From the NCBI RefSeq assembly GCF_018860245.1, contig NZ_JAHKPD010000008.1, forward strand, positions 418,700 through 482,699: a stretch of 64,000 bases of DNA, in the 5' to 3' direction. Positions 7,448 through 16,397 of the stretch are shown piece after piece. The notes under the pieces are model-generated. The model was not told the DNA's origin and did no database searches. It saw only the letters and a list, made by a program, of their open reading frames with translations. A program made the translations under genes and the position numbers. This DNA is from Pseudotamlana agarivorans (GTDB lineage: Bacteria > Bacteroidota > Bacteroidia > Flavobacteriales > Flavobacteriaceae). Numbering within the stretch: position 1 is the stretch's first letter; each line of letters starts with the position of its first letter.

Positions 7448-7807
7448 ATGAAGCAACTTACGAAAGCTGAAGAGGATATCATGCAAATTTTATGGCGTTT
7501 GAAAAATGCGAATGTAAAAATGTTAATTGAAGAATTTCCTGATCCAAAACCTGCTTACAATACCGTATCTACAATCATTAGGATATTGGAAGGTAAGGGT
7601 TTTGTTGGGTATGAAAAAGAAGGGCGCGGTCATATTTATTTCCCAATTGTGAATAAAAGTGAATATAGTAATCAATCTTTAAATAAGCTTGTAGACAATT
7701 ATTTTCAAGGTTCTTTTAAAAGTATGGTGTCCTTTTTTATGAAGAAAAATGACATGAGTATAGAAGAGCTTGAATCTGTTTTAAATGAGGTTAACAAAAA
7801 GGATTAA
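7448..7807 (+). CDS. BlaI/MecI/CopY-family transcriptional repressor
   Basis: This 119-residue winged-helix repressor contains LTKAEEDIMQILW at residues 4-16, a recognition-helix region around YNTVSTIIRILEGKG, and a wing with GRGHIYFP. The C-terminal part gives the dimerisation region. It is followed after 2 bases by an M56 metalloprotease sensor, the usual partner that cleaves such repressors. A 40-bp perfect palindrome precedes it. In Bacteroidota these pairs are mostly not beta-lactamase regulators; the inducing signal here is unknown. Confidence 0.9.
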   Translation: MKQLTKAEEDIMQILWRLKNANVKMLIEEFPDPKPAYNTVSTIIRILEGKGFVGYEKEGRGHIYFPIVNKSEYSNQSLNKLVDNYFQGSFKSMVSFFMKKNDMSIEELESVLNEVNKKD

Positions 7808-7809
7808 AT

Positions 7810-9147
7810 ATGGCACATTATATCATTCAATTGGTCGGATTTCAGTTTCTCTTTTTAATCATTTATGATGTATTCTTGAAGAATGAGACCTTTTTTAGCT
7901 GTAATCGTATTTACTTGCTATCTACGGCGCTATTATCCATGATGCTTCCGTTTATAAAGGTTCACAGTTTTAAAGCCCTTATTTCAGATGAATATGTGAT
8001 TGCTCTTCCAGAAGTTGTATTGGGGCAAGGTTTAGCAGAAGTGCAAGGGGCAAATGCCTTTGAGTTTACTCTTTTTAATGCCACATGGTCCTATTTACAT
8101 GGTGTATTTTTATTAGGTGTTTTTGTTGCCACCATAATTTTTCTCATTAAAATCGCTAAAATTTTTATTCTTATAAATAGAAATCCCAATAAACGCAAAG
8201 CCCCAGTTGTTTTTGTTAAACTTGGGAACAGTAATGTGGCTTATTCATTTTTCAATTTCATATTTCTAGGGACGCTCTTAAATCCAGAAGATGAAGCTGC
8301 CGTTATAAGGCATGAATTGGTACACGTAAAACAATGGCATAGTTTAGACTTATTGTTTTTTGAATTACTTCGTATTGTTTTTTGGTTCAGTCCAATGGTG
8401 TACATGTATCAAAAGAGAGTAATGACGTTACATGAGTTTTTAGCCGATTCGGGAGCCGTTAGAAATCACGATAAATCAAAATATTATCAGAATTTGTTGT
8501 CGCAAATTTTTGAAACCAAAAATATTTCATTCATCAATCCATTTTTTAAACAATCATTAATCAAAAAACGAATCGTTATGTTACAAAAATCGAAGTCAAA
8601 GCAAGTTAATTTATTAAAATTTACATTATTAATTCCAGTAGTTTTAGGCATGCTATTTTACACGTCCTGTCAAGAAGAACCAGATGCTAAAGTTGAAGTT
8701 CATTCAAACCAAGATTCTAAGTCGGCTGTTGAAATGAGTGAAACACAGGAGTTATTTCTAAAGGAAAAAGAAAAATTTAAAAATGCTACCGATGTGCCTT
8801 TTAGTTTAGTAGATCAAGTGCCTGTTTTTCCTGGCTGCGAAGATGCACCAATAGAAGAACAAAGAGATTGTATATCAAAAACAATTTCAATGTTTGTTAA
8901 TAATAATTTTAATACGGAGGTGGCAAACAGTCTTAATTTGAAAGGCAGGCAGCGTGTTAATGTCATGTTTAAATTAAACACAGATGGTCAAGTTGTTGAA
9001 GTGGCCTCTAGGGCATCACATCCAAAACTAGAAGCAGAGGCTATTCGTGTTATTGAAGCACTTCCAGTTTTTAAGCCAGGAATGAATAAGGGGAAACCGG
9101 TTAATGTCCTTTATTCCTTGCCTATTATTTTTAAGCCTCAAAGCTAA
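7810..9147 (+). CDS. M56-family (BlaR1-type) membrane metalloprotease with C-terminal TonB domain
   Basis: This 445-residue protein has N-terminal membrane helices, the zinc-protease motif HELVH at residues 168-172 and a second HEFLAD motif, as in BlaR1/MecR1. Another helix with a lipobox-like FYTSC follows near residue 285. The C-terminus carries a TonB-C-like domain with VPVFPGCE at its start and VNVLYSLPIIF at its end. It likely senses an envelope signal and cleaves the adjacent BlaI-like repressor. The replacement of the penicillin-binding sensor by a TonB domain is common in Bacteroidota. It forms an operon with blaI (2-base gap). Confidence 0.88.
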   Translation: MAHYIIQLVGFQFLFLIIYDVFLKNETFFSCNRIYLLSTALLSMMLPFIKVHSFKALISDEYVIALPEVVLGQGLAEVQGANAFEFTLFNATWSYLHGVFLLGVFVATIIFLIKIAKIFILINRNPNKRKAPVVFVKLGNSNVAYSFFNFIFLGTLLNPEDEAAVIRHELVHVKQWHSLDLLFFELLRIVFWFSPMVYMYQKRVMTLHEFLADSGAVRNHDKSKYYQNLLSQIFETKNISFINPFFKQSLIKKRIVMLQKSKSKQVNLLKFTLLIPVVLGMLFYTSCQEEPDAKVEVHSNQDSKSAVEMSETQELFLKEKEKFKNATDVPFSLVDQVPVFPGCEDAPIEEQRDCISKTISMFVNNNFNTEVANSLNLKGRQRVNVMFKLNTDGQVVEVASRASHPKLEAEAIRVIEALPVFKPGMNKGKPVNVLYSLPIIFKPQS

Positions 9148-9187
9148 AAACATTGATGTTTTATTTTGTTATTTTATTGAATACTAC

Positions 9188-9220
9188 AAAAACCGAGGCT
9201 TAAGCCTTGGTTTTTACTTT
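9188..9220 (+). terminator. Terminator after the BlaR1-type gene
   Basis: A hairpin with CCGAGGC and GCCTTGG arms (one G-U pair) extended by A/T pairs is followed by TTTTTACTTTTT. It separates the blaR1-type gene from the small TonB-like lipoprotein gene. Confidence 0.8.
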
Positions 9221-9273
9221 TTTAAGGATGTAGAATCTAAAAAAATTGTATTTTTCGGTTTTCTGTTTAATTC

Positions 9274-9750
9274 ATGAAGTACGCTATTGTCTTTCTATTC
9301 GTTTTAATGCTCTCATCATGTGAGTATTTTAATGTGAAAAAAACATCTTCAGAAGCCTTTTTGAATGAAGAATTGAAGACTTTTAATTGGAAGGATGTAG
9401 ATGAATATCCTGGTTTTTCAATATGCGAGGGGTCCGATACTAAGGAAAGTCGTAAAGTTTGTTTTCAAAATACATTAACAAATCACATTACCAATTATTT
9501 GCAAAAGGAAACCATAATCGTAACTCAGGATATTAATGATACGGTTGTTTTGGAATTTCAAGTGTCTAAAGCTGGTGATTTGATTTTAACTCATGTAACG
9601 ATTGATTCTATTACCATTGAAGAAATTCCAAATATAGAAAGCCTTTTAACAGAGAGTTTAGATTCGTTACCTACTATTTATCCCGCTATTAAACGCGGAC
9701 AACAAGTTACTACAGAATTTCAATTACCGCTTATTATTAGTGTAAACTAA
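9274..9750 (+). CDS. Small lipoprotein with degenerate TonB-C-like domain
   Basis: This 158-residue protein starts with a lipoprotein signal (LMLSSC, Cys16). The body resembles the periplasmic tail of the preceding BlaR1-type protein: a YPGFSICEGSD segment matches VFPGCEDAP, each followed by a conserved short helix, and the C-terminal TTEFQLPLIISV matches VLYSLPIIF. It may therefore be a free-standing duplicate of that domain. A TATTTTTC box lies 18 bases upstream of the start. Its stop codon touches the stop of the convergent glycosyltransferase gene. Function unknown. Confidence 0.7.
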   Translation: MKYAIVFLFVLMLSSCEYFNVKKTSSEAFLNEELKTFNWKDVDEYPGFSICEGSDTKESRKVCFQNTLTNHITNYLQKETIIVTQDINDTVVLEFQVSKAGDLILTHVTIDSITIEEIPNIESLLTESLDSLPTIYPAIKRGQQVTTEFQLPLIISVN

Positions 9751-10878
9751 TTATTTTTTAAACGTTCTCCCTTTCCAGCTATAATCCGACATTATAGAAA
9801 CTAAAGCGATGTATACACTAAAAAAAGGATAGATGATAAAACCTGTTAAATAACTTTTTAAGGCATATTTCTGATTTAGAAAACGGGCAGTTTTAAAAAT
9901 TAAATAGAAATCAATACTACATTTAATCGTTAAAATATAGCCGAATATTCTAAAGTTAAAAAGATTTAAAAGGCTTAGAATTAAGCTTAAAACAACCATA
10001 AAATTCATTAAGAAAACAAGAAACCCTGTTAATTTTCCAAATCCGTTTTTATAAGCCGTTGTTTTGGCTGCCCAACGTACACGTTGTGAAACCAGCGATT
10101 TCCAATTAGGTTGAGCATTCGTTTTTACTATCGCGTCTTCACTTTTTAAATAATGAACTTTTTTTGGATGTTTTTGGGTTGCTTTTTCTAGTAAAAATAG
10201 GTCGTCTCCGCTAGCGATATTGGAGTTTCCATTAAAACCAGACAATTCAAAGAACAATGATTTTTTATAAGCAAAATTGGCTCCGTTACATAAAAATGGT
10301 TTTTTAAGTCCGAAACCACCAATAGTAGCACCTTGTAAACTCATAAGGTCTAACCATTGAAAGCGATTTAAAAAAGAATTGTCCAAATGGTAAGTTACAG
10401 GTGCCGCTACACAAAAGGTACTGGTTTCCTGAAGGAAGGCATTAAAAGTTTGTAGCCAATTTTGAGGCAGAATACAATCGGCATCAGTTGTAATGATCCA
10501 TTCGTGTTTGGCTTGGTTTATGGCTGAACTGATCGCGTCTTTTTTAGGTGAATTGGAGTGTCTTTTATTTTGGGTAATTCGAATATCGGTTGGGTAGTTT
10601 TGAGTTGAAGATTGAATGATTTCAACCGAATCATCTTCAGAGGCATCATTAACAAGAATGACTTCAAAGTGGTTTGAGGGGTAATTTAAAGCATGGATGG
10701 ATTCTAGCAGTTTCGGTAGGTTGTTCGCTTCATTCCGAAAAGGAATAACTACAGAGAACTTCGTTTTAGGTGTAGTGTTTTTAGTTTCATAAGGTTCTAT
10801 TGTATCAAAACCGTAAACAAAGCTTCCAATTAAAACTAAGTAAGCTAGGGTGATGCCTATGCAAATAATAACCATCAT
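9751..10878 (-). CDS. Family 2 glycosyltransferase, membrane-anchored
   Basis: This 375-residue GT-A protein has an N-terminal membrane helix, VVIPFRNEANNL at about residue 43, DASEDD, the metal/nucleotide-sugar motif TTDADC, ASGDDLFLL and QRVRW. These motifs are the hallmark of processive-type GT2 enzymes. Three hydrophobic segments close the protein. It overlaps the upstream flippase-like gene by 4 bases (ATGA), so the two are translationally coupled. It probably transfers a sugar to a lipid or polymer at the inner membrane; the acceptor is unknown. Confidence 0.88.
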   Translation of the reverse strand: MMVIICIGITLAYLVLIGSFVYGFDTIEPYETKNTTPKTKFSVVIPFRNEANNLPKLLESIHALNYPSNHFEVILVNDASEDDSVEIIQSSTQNYPTDIRITQNKRHSNSPKKDAISSAINQAKHEWIITTDADCILPQNWLQTFNAFLQETSTFCVAAPVTYHLDNSFLNRFQWLDLMSLQGATIGGFGLKKPFLCNGANFAYKKSLFFELSGFNGNSNIASGDDLFLLEKATQKHPKKVHYLKSEDAIVKTNAQPNWKSLVSQRVRWAAKTTAYKNGFGKLTGFLVFLMNFMVVLSLILSLLNLFNFRIFGYILTIKCSIDFYLIFKTARFLNQKYALKSYLTGFIIYPFFSVYIALVSIMSDYSWKGRTFKK

Positions 10879-11873
10879 GATAAATTGTTTTTAAAGTTGA
10901 ATTTAAGCACATAATAACTTCCGATAAGGCTAGGTAATACAAAATTAAACAACCACATAAGTGTAACTATAGATAATATAAACAATTCATTCACTTGGGC
11001 AAACGAAAATAAGTACACCGCAATGCTGCCTTTAATTAACACATCAAAAATAAAAATTGAAGGTATTATTGAGGCCAATAGATACATGGTTGAAATAATA
11101 ATAATGGATTCAAAATAAGATAGCTGAATTTGAAAAATCTGCACTAAAAAATAAAACTGAAATGAAAAAACGGCATATCTCACAAAGGATAAGCCTAGGC
11201 CTTGAAGTAGTTTGTTCTTCGGAAAATTTGTTAAAAAACGTTTTACCTTAGCTATTGAAAATGCTTTAAACTTGAATGTACCTTTAAAAATAATAAAACT
11301 TAATAGTAGGACGAGAACCAGAAGCCCGCTAGCATAAAATGAAAAGCTGTAAAGGTTAAAAGAAGTTTCATAAGCTTGTAAAAAGAAAGCTAGGCCTATT
11401 AGCCCTAAAACAGTCGTGATAAGTAATTGTAATAAATTGCTAATGAGGTTAATAAAAACTATTTTTTTTCGGAATGTGGTCTGGTAAAACATGGCTTTTG
11501 CACCATATTCTCCGATGCGGTTAGGTGTAATTAAAGAGGCGGTAAGGGAACCTAGGCTTTGTGCGGTGGCATTTTTGAAGCTAATTTTTTTAAATGAGCT
11601 CACCAGTAACTGCCACTTTAATATTTCTAAAAACCAGTTAAAAGCAGATAAAAACAGTAAAAAACTAACCGTTTTGATAGAGAAATTGCTATTTTCAGTC
11701 AAAATTGTATAGAAATCAGAAAAATCTAACGTATTATTGTTAATTAATTTCTGATATATAAAGTACAGTGCAGCAACAACTATGCTTAGTTTAATAAGCA
11801 GAAGTAGAAAGTGTTTCGTTCTGTATGATAGGGTCTGTACTATGATGGTGCAAATTAAATCAATATTACGCAA
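10875..11873 (-). CDS. Lysylphosphatidylglycerol synthase TM region/UPF0104-like membrane protein
   Basis: This polytopic membrane protein of about 332 residues has the central motif SLGSLTASLITPNRIGEYG typical of the LPG_synthase_TM (YbhN/AglD-like) family. In that family the domain acts as a lipid flippase or unknown membrane component. It precedes the GT2 gene with a 4-base overlap, suggesting joint work on a glycolipid. The start is uncertain: no ATG precedes the first helix, and the TTG at 11873 would share its first base with the ATG of the divergent gene. A start a few codons inside is possible. Confidence 0.75.
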   Translation of the reverse strand: MRNIDLICTIIVQTLSYRTKHFLLLLIKLSIVVAALYFIYQKLINNNTLDFSDFYTILTENSNFSIKTVSFLLFLSAFNWFLEILKWQLLVSSFKKISFKNATAQSLGSLTASLITPNRIGEYGAKAMFYQTTFRKKIVFINLISNLLQLLITTVLGLIGLAFFLQAYETSFNLYSFSFYASGLLVLVLLLSFIIFKGTFKFKAFSIAKVKRFLTNFPKNKLLQGLGLSFVRYAVFSFQFYFLVQIFQIQLSYFESIIIISTMYLLASIIPSIFIFDVLIKGSIAVYLFSFAQVNELFILSIVTLMWLFNFVLPSLIGSYYVLKFNFKNNLS

Positions 11874-12511
11874 TGATTGCTTATTTAAAAAAAATTAAGA
11901 GTATCTGGGTAGTTGTTATCTTGTTATTTTGGTTTGGTTCTTCTCAAGCTCAAGATGATTCTAGTACATTTAAAGTGCAGTTTGCTACAGGAATTAACAC
12001 GCCTATGAGTAGTGGATTTGTTAGTGGTTTTGAAGTCAAACCTATTAATTTTCCAACAATTAATTTAGGCATTCAGTATCTGTTTTCAACTAAAATTGGT
12101 GCCAAGTTAGATTTTGGTTATAACCGATTTTCTAATGAAACAAACGCCACGGCATTTAAAACAAATTATACTAGAATTAATTTACAAGCCGTGTACGATG
12201 CGACTCATATCATTAGGTTTTTTCCTAGAATGGGGACTTTTCTACATGCGGGGCCAGGCTTTACAATGATTACCCCTTTGGCTAATTACGGCCAGAATAA
12301 AACAAATTTCTTAAATACAATGGTGGGGGCAGAATTTCACTATGCTATTAATGACGTTTTATCCATTTATTTGGATGGTTCTTATATCTTTGGCTTCGGA
12401 GAAGCATTTAACACACCATCGGAGGGTTTTGGTGCTTTTAACGGAGATATATTAACCGTAACGATTGGAGCGTCCATTTCGCTAAGCGGTTGTTACTATT
12501 GTAATGATTAA
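11873..12511 (+). CDS. Outer-membrane beta-barrel protein
   Basis: This 212-residue protein has a signal peptide (ending near SSQAQ, residue 26) and a body of alternating amphipathic strands such as [20 protein letters not shown] and [10 protein letters not shown], typical of 8-strand porin-like or OmpA N-terminal barrels. No peptidoglycan-binding OmpA domain follows. It ends in an unusual CYYCND tail. Its stop codon overlaps the ruvC start (TAATG). Function is unknown beyond an outer-membrane location. Confidence 0.75.
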   Translation: MIAYLKKIKSIWVVVILLFWFGSSQAQDDSSTFKVQFATGINTPMSSGFVSGFEVKPINFPTINLGIQYLFSTKIGAKLDFGYNRFSNETNATAFKTNYTRINLQAVYDATHIIRFFPRMGTFLHAGPGFTMITPLANYGQNKTNFLNTMVGAEFHYAINDVLSIYLDGSYIFGFGEAFNTPSEGFGAFNGDILTVTIGASISLSGCYYCND

Positions 12512-13059
12512 TGCAAGAACGAATAATTTTAGGAATTGATCCTGGAACAACGATAATGGGTTTCGGACTTATAAAAGTGGTTGGTAAAAACATGCACTTT
12601 TTACAGCTGAATGAATTGGATTTAAAAAAATACAGCGACCATTACATCAAATTGAAACTTATTTTCGAGCGTACCATCGAACTCATCGATACACACAATC
12701 CAGATGAAATAGCCATTGAGGCACCCTTTTTTGGGAAAAACGTACAGAGTATGCTTAAATTAGGCCGCGCTCAGGGTGTAGCTATGGCTGCAGGTTTAAG
12801 CCGGGAAATTCCAATTACAGAATATTTGCCCAAAAAAATAAAAATGGCCATTACGGGGAATGGAAATGCTAGTAAAGAACAAGTGGCTAAAATGCTTCAA
12901 AGTTTATTGGGGTTAAAAACCTTACCGAAAAATTTAGATTCCACAGATGGGCTAGCGGCGGCTGTTTGCCATTTTTACAATTCGGGGCGTATTGATGTGG
13001 GTAAAAGCTATTCTGGATGGGATGCTTTTGTAAAGCAAAATCCGAATAAAATAGGTTAA
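12511..13059 (+). CDS. ruvC: Crossover junction endodeoxyribonuclease RuvC
   Basis: This 182-residue RNase H-fold resolvase carries the acidic catalytic residues Asp10 (LGIDPGTT), Glu70 (IAIEAPFF), Asp143 and Asp146 ([13 protein letters not shown]). It cuts Holliday junctions made by RuvAB during recombination. Length is normal. It overlaps the preceding barrel gene by one base and is 13 bases upstream of hemW, so the three are probably co-transcribed. Confidence 0.95.
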   Translation: MQERIILGIDPGTTIMGFGLIKVVGKNMHFLQLNELDLKKYSDHYIKLKLIFERTIELIDTHNPDEIAIEAPFFGKNVQSMLKLGRAQGVAMAAGLSREIPITEYLPKKIKMAITGNGNASKEQVAKMLQSLLGLKTLPKNLDSTDGLAAAVCHFYNSGRIDVGKSYSGWDAFVKQNPNKIG

Positions 13060-13072
13060 TCTTCAAGTTATA

Positions 13073-14224
13073 ATGGCTGGTATTTATATTCACATTCCGT
13101 TTTGTAAACAGGCGTGTTTTTATTGCGATTTTCATTTTTCAACTTCTTTAAAAAAGAAGGATGCTCTTATTTTAGCTCTTGTAGAAGAATTAGAAATTCA
13201 GAAAAAAGAGCTCGCAAATTATACTGTTGAAACTATTTATTTTGGCGGTGGAACTCCTAGTTTGTTATCAAACGCTGAATTAGAGGTGCTAATCGCGGCT
13301 GTTTATGCTAACTATAAAGTTATTGAAAACCCCGAAATAACACTTGAAGCCAACCCAGATGATTTAACAGCAAATCGTATCATGGCGCTTGCAGATTCTT
13401 CTATAAACCGATTAAGTATTGGGATTCAATCTTTTTTTGAGGATGATTTGAAAAGCATGAATCGTGCGCATAATGCTGATGAAGCAAAACGGTGCCTAGA
13501 AGTGGCCACACGTTATTTTGATAACATTACGATAGATTTAATTTACGGTATTCCAAATATGAGTTTGCAGAAGTGGGATGCTAATTTAGAACAAGCCTTT
13601 AATTTTGGAGTCAGTCATATTTCAAGTTATGCCTTAACGGTCGAGCCTAAAACGGCTTTAGATGCCTTTGTGAAAAAAGGTGCATTTCCACCAATAGATG
13701 AAGATTTAGCCCTGCAGCATTTTAACCATTTGGTAAAACGAACTGAGGCAGTTGGTTTTGTGCATTATGAAATTTCAAATTTTGGAAAACCTCATTATTT
13801 TTCGAAACATAACACCAGTTATTGGCAGGGAAAACCCTATTTAGGTATTGGGCCTTCTGCACATTCTTTTTTAGGAAATGAACGCCGTTGGAATGTTTCA
13901 AATAATACCAAATATATTGAGGCCATTGAAAATGAAATCCTACCAATTACGAGTGAAATATTATCTCGCGAAGATCAGTTTAACGAATATGTTATGACGG
14001 GGCTTCGTACTATATGGGGGGTATCTCTAAATCGAGTTGAAGCCGACTTTGGGCCCGATTTTCTTCAGCATTTAAATACCTTGTCTCAAGTGTTTATTAA
14101 CGACGGGCTACTGTGTGTTTTAGATGAGTTTGATGATTCTAATACGCTTATGCAACGCCTAACAGCAACTCAAAAAGGTAAATTTTTAATTGATGGAATT
14201 GCTTCAGAACTGTTTATGATTTGA
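13073..14224 (+). CDS. hemW: Radical SAM heme chaperone HemW
   Basis: This 383-residue protein starts with GIYIHIPFCKQACFYCDF, in which Cys11, Cys15 and Cys18 form the CX3CX2C iron-sulfur motif of radical-SAM enzymes. IYFGGGTPSLL and EANPDD are typical of the HemN/HemW group, as is the C-terminal HemN domain with YVMTGLRT. HemW binds heme and is not a coproporphyrinogen oxidase; the distinction rests on general resemblance to the shorter HemW subgroup. It is in an operon with ruvC. Confidence 0.92.
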   Translation: MAGIYIHIPFCKQACFYCDFHFSTSLKKKDALILALVEELEIQKKELANYTVETIYFGGGTPSLLSNAELEVLIAAVYANYKVIENPEITLEANPDDLTANRIMALADSSINRLSIGIQSFFEDDLKSMNRAHNADEAKRCLEVATRYFDNITIDLIYGIPNMSLQKWDANLEQAFNFGVSHISSYALTVEPKTALDAFVKKGAFPPIDEDLALQHFNHLVKRTEAVGFVHYEISNFGKPHYFSKHNTSYWQGKPYLGIGPSAHSFLGNERRWNVSNNTKYIEAIENEILPITSEILSREDQFNEYVMTGLRTIWGVSLNRVEADFGPDFLQHLNTLSQVFINDGLLCVLDEFDDSNTLMQRLTATQKGKFLIDGIASELFMI

Positions 14225-14236
14225 TTATATTTGGGT

Positions 14237-14986
14237 ATGAATGCTACTATCCAATACAACTCAAGAAAACTTCAAATAAATTTACGTAAACCCATAGATA
14301 TTTCTATTCCGCTTCGTGCTTCAGAAAATAACGTGAGAGCCTGGTACGTTAACGCACCAAAAATAGAACCTGCAGAAGATGGCGACTGGAAAATTGCCGT
14401 GAAAAACGGGGCTTGCATAAATTTTAATAACATATCTTTTAATCCGCATGCCCATGGCACACACACCGAATGTGTTGGTCATATTACCGAAAAAGTACAT
14501 TCTGTCAATAAACATTTAAATCAGTTTTTCTTCTTAGCCGAAGTGATTACCGTGGCTCCCGAGCGTTTAAATGGTGATTTTGTAATATCGGAAAAGCAGT
14601 TGAAATTTGCCTTAGGAAATAAAAAGCGCGAGGCCGTTGTAATTCGCACCATGCCAAATACAAGAGAGAAACTTTCGGCGCATTATTCCAATACAAACCC
14701 AACTTATATGTTGGAAGATGCCGCTATTTACTTAAAGGAAAAAGGTATTAAGCATTTATTAATAGACTTACCTAGTGTAGATAAAGAAAAGGACGAATGT
14801 CAACTTTTGGCACATAATGCTTTTTGGAATACAAGCGGAAAGTTACGATTAGACGCCACGATTACGGAGTTTATTTTTGTGCCCAATACAGTAGAAGATG
14901 GCGAGTATTTTCTGAATTTACAAATAGCACCTTTTGAAAATGATGCTAGTCCAAGTAAGCCTATCTTATATGAAGTATTAAGTTAA
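14237..14986 (+). CDS. Cyclase-family protein (kynurenine formamidase-like metal hydrolase)
   Basis: The protein of about 249 residues has the PF04199 signature HAHGTHTE around residues 71-78, which supplies metal ligands, and a C-terminal EDGEYFLNLQIAPFENDASPS-like end common to the family (quoted as separate parts EDGEYFLNLQI and PFENDASPS). ATG 14237 is preferred; an in-frame TTG lies 6 bases upstream within a TATATTTG box. Members hydrolyse formamides or cyclic amides; the true substrate is unknown. It follows hemW closely. Confidence 0.82.
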   Translation: MNATIQYNSRKLQINLRKPIDISIPLRASENNVRAWYVNAPKIEPAEDGDWKIAVKNGACINFNNISFNPHAHGTHTECVGHITEKVHSVNKHLNQFFFLAEVITVAPERLNGDFVISEKQLKFALGNKKREAVVIRTMPNTREKLSAHYSNTNPTYMLEDAAIYLKEKGIKHLLIDLPSVDKEKDECQLLAHNAFWNTSGKLRLDATITEFIFVPNTVEDGEYFLNLQIAPFENDASPSKPILYEVLS

Positions 14987-15001
14987 TTTAATTGTAGTAT
15001 T

Positions 15002-15370
15002 ATGGATATCGAACAGATTAGAAGTTATTGTTTGAATAAAAAAGGCGTGACCGAAGAATTTCCTTTTGATGAGCACACCTTGGTTTTTAAAGTGCTAGGT
15101 AAAATGTATGCGCTAATTTCCCTAAAAAAATGGGAGGAAGGCGAAGCGGCTATCAACTTAAAAGCAAATCCGGAATACGCTATAGAACTTCGTGAAACTT
15201 ACCACAATATTCGTGCGGGCTACCATATGAATAAAAAGCATTGGAATACAGTTTATCTTCAAGAAACTGAGTTACATCCAGATCTTGTTAAATCACTAAT
15301 CGATCATTCTTACAAAATGGTAGTTCAAGGGATGACAAAAAAGATGCAAAGCAAATTGGAGGAACTGTAA
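15002..15370 (+). CDS. MmcQ/YjbR family DNA-binding-like protein
   Basis: This 122-residue protein carries the whole MmcQ/YjbR domain: MDIEQIRSYCLNKKGVTEEF at the N-terminus, then FKVLGKMYALISL, and a YHMNKKHWNTVYL segment at the middle. The family has a fold related to DNA-binding proteins, but its role is not established. It follows the cyclase-family gene by 15 bases and is likely in the same transcript. Confidence 0.88.
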   Translation: MDIEQIRSYCLNKKGVTEEFPFDEHTLVFKVLGKMYALISLKKWEEGEAAINLKANPEYAIELRETYHNIRAGYHMNKKHWNTVYLQETELHPDLVKSLIDHSYKMVVQGMTKKMQSKLEEL

Positions 15371-15389
15371 TTACCACTGTTTTTTATTG

Positions 15390-15397
15390 TATATTTG
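15390..15397 (+). promoter_or_regulatory. -7 box upstream of the secreted duplicated-domain protein
   Basis: TATATTTG matches the TAnnTTTG consensus. It lies 93 bases before the ATG at 15490, so the transcript would have a rather long leader. Confidence 0.4.
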
Positions 15398-15489
15398 TTA
15401 TCTCTCTGAAAATCAAAACATTATTATTAGCATAATCATCGCCCTAAAATCTTAAAGTCGAATTTATTAACTTTAAAATTAGATAGATT

Positions 15490-16311
15490 ATGAAAACTAT
15501 TAAACACACTTTAACAGCCTTGAGTGTTCTGCTCATGTTGTTTTATTCCGAAACCGTTTTAGCACAATCAGACCAAATACCAAGGTATATGACCTCCACA
15601 ACCTTGAGTTGGAATCAAGATAATGGGGACTTAGATATGGATGAATGGAAAGCTGTTGAACAAGAGTATTTAGAAAAAGTAACTAAAAAGAATGAGTATA
15701 TTTTAGGCTCTTCATTTTATAAGCCACAATTATCTGGTAATAGTGGTAAGTTAGTAGTGGTAAGGGTTTACGCTTCATGGGTGGCCATTGAAAAAGCTGC
15801 CGAACGAAATCAAGAGTTAGAAAAAGACGCATGGCCTAATGAAAGACACTTAAAAGAATTTAAGAAAAAGCAACGTTCGTTTTACAGACATGATCATTCC
15901 GATGAAATTTACTCCGTACTTCCTATTATGAAACCAGTTCAAGACTGGTCTAAAGACATGGTGTGTTACGTACGAACTCAATATTTAACGTTTCCTGAGG
16001 ATGGGAAAGAGGATGAAGTTGTTGGTTTATTACAAGAAAATTATGATAAATTAGTAAAAGGTAATGCCCTTATCAAAGGTTTCTTTACCTATAGACATGC
16101 TTGGGGTGCTAATGGCAGTGAAATAAAGAACGCTTATTTTCTTTCTTCTATTTCAGATTTAGAGAAACTATTTGAAAGTGTTCCAGACCTTGAGAGAAAA
16201 GCATGGCCAGGAGATCATGAGCTAAAGAAGCATACCGAAGTTGTAAAAAAATATTTTAAAAATATACATGAAGATAATGTATATACATTCGTAGGGGGAC
16301 TTTCAAAGTGA
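15490..16311 (+). CDS. Secreted protein with internal duplication, unknown function
   Basis: This 273-residue protein has a signal peptide (cleavage near VLAQ, residue 26). The rest consists of two related halves of about 110 residues. In each, an EKAAERNQELEKDAWP or EKLFESVPDLERKAWP segment is followed by a basic helix, then a short aromatic strand (HSDEIYSVLP or HEDNVYTFVGG). The paired AWP motifs are the clearest mark. The halves resemble the ferredoxin-like dimeric alpha/beta barrels in pattern, but I do not recognise the family. Likely periplasmic. Confidence 0.75.
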   Translation: MKTIKHTLTALSVLLMLFYSETVLAQSDQIPRYMTSTTLSWNQDNGDLDMDEWKAVEQEYLEKVTKKNEYILGSSFYKPQLSGNSGKLVVVRVYASWVAIEKAAERNQELEKDAWPNERHLKEFKKKQRSFYRHDHSDEIYSVLPIMKPVQDWSKDMVCYVRTQYLTFPEDGKEDEVVGLLQENYDKLVKGNALIKGFFTYRHAWGANGSEIKNAYFLSSISDLEKLFESVPDLERKAWPGDHELKKHTEVVKKYFKNIHEDNVYTFVGGLSK

Positions 16312-16370
16312 TCCAGCTTAGTAACGGTTTTTCATTTTAATTGAAACTTGTGGAAGGTTTTAATTAACCG

Positions 16371-16378
16371 TATTTTTG
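16371..16378 (+). promoter_or_regulatory. -7 box of the phnA-like gene
   Basis: TATTTTTG matches TAnnTTTG exactly, with a TTG at 16348-16350 as a -33 element (20-base spacer). The ATG lies 20 bases downstream. Confidence 0.6.
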
Positions 16379-16397
16379 CGCTACAAAATTTATACCT

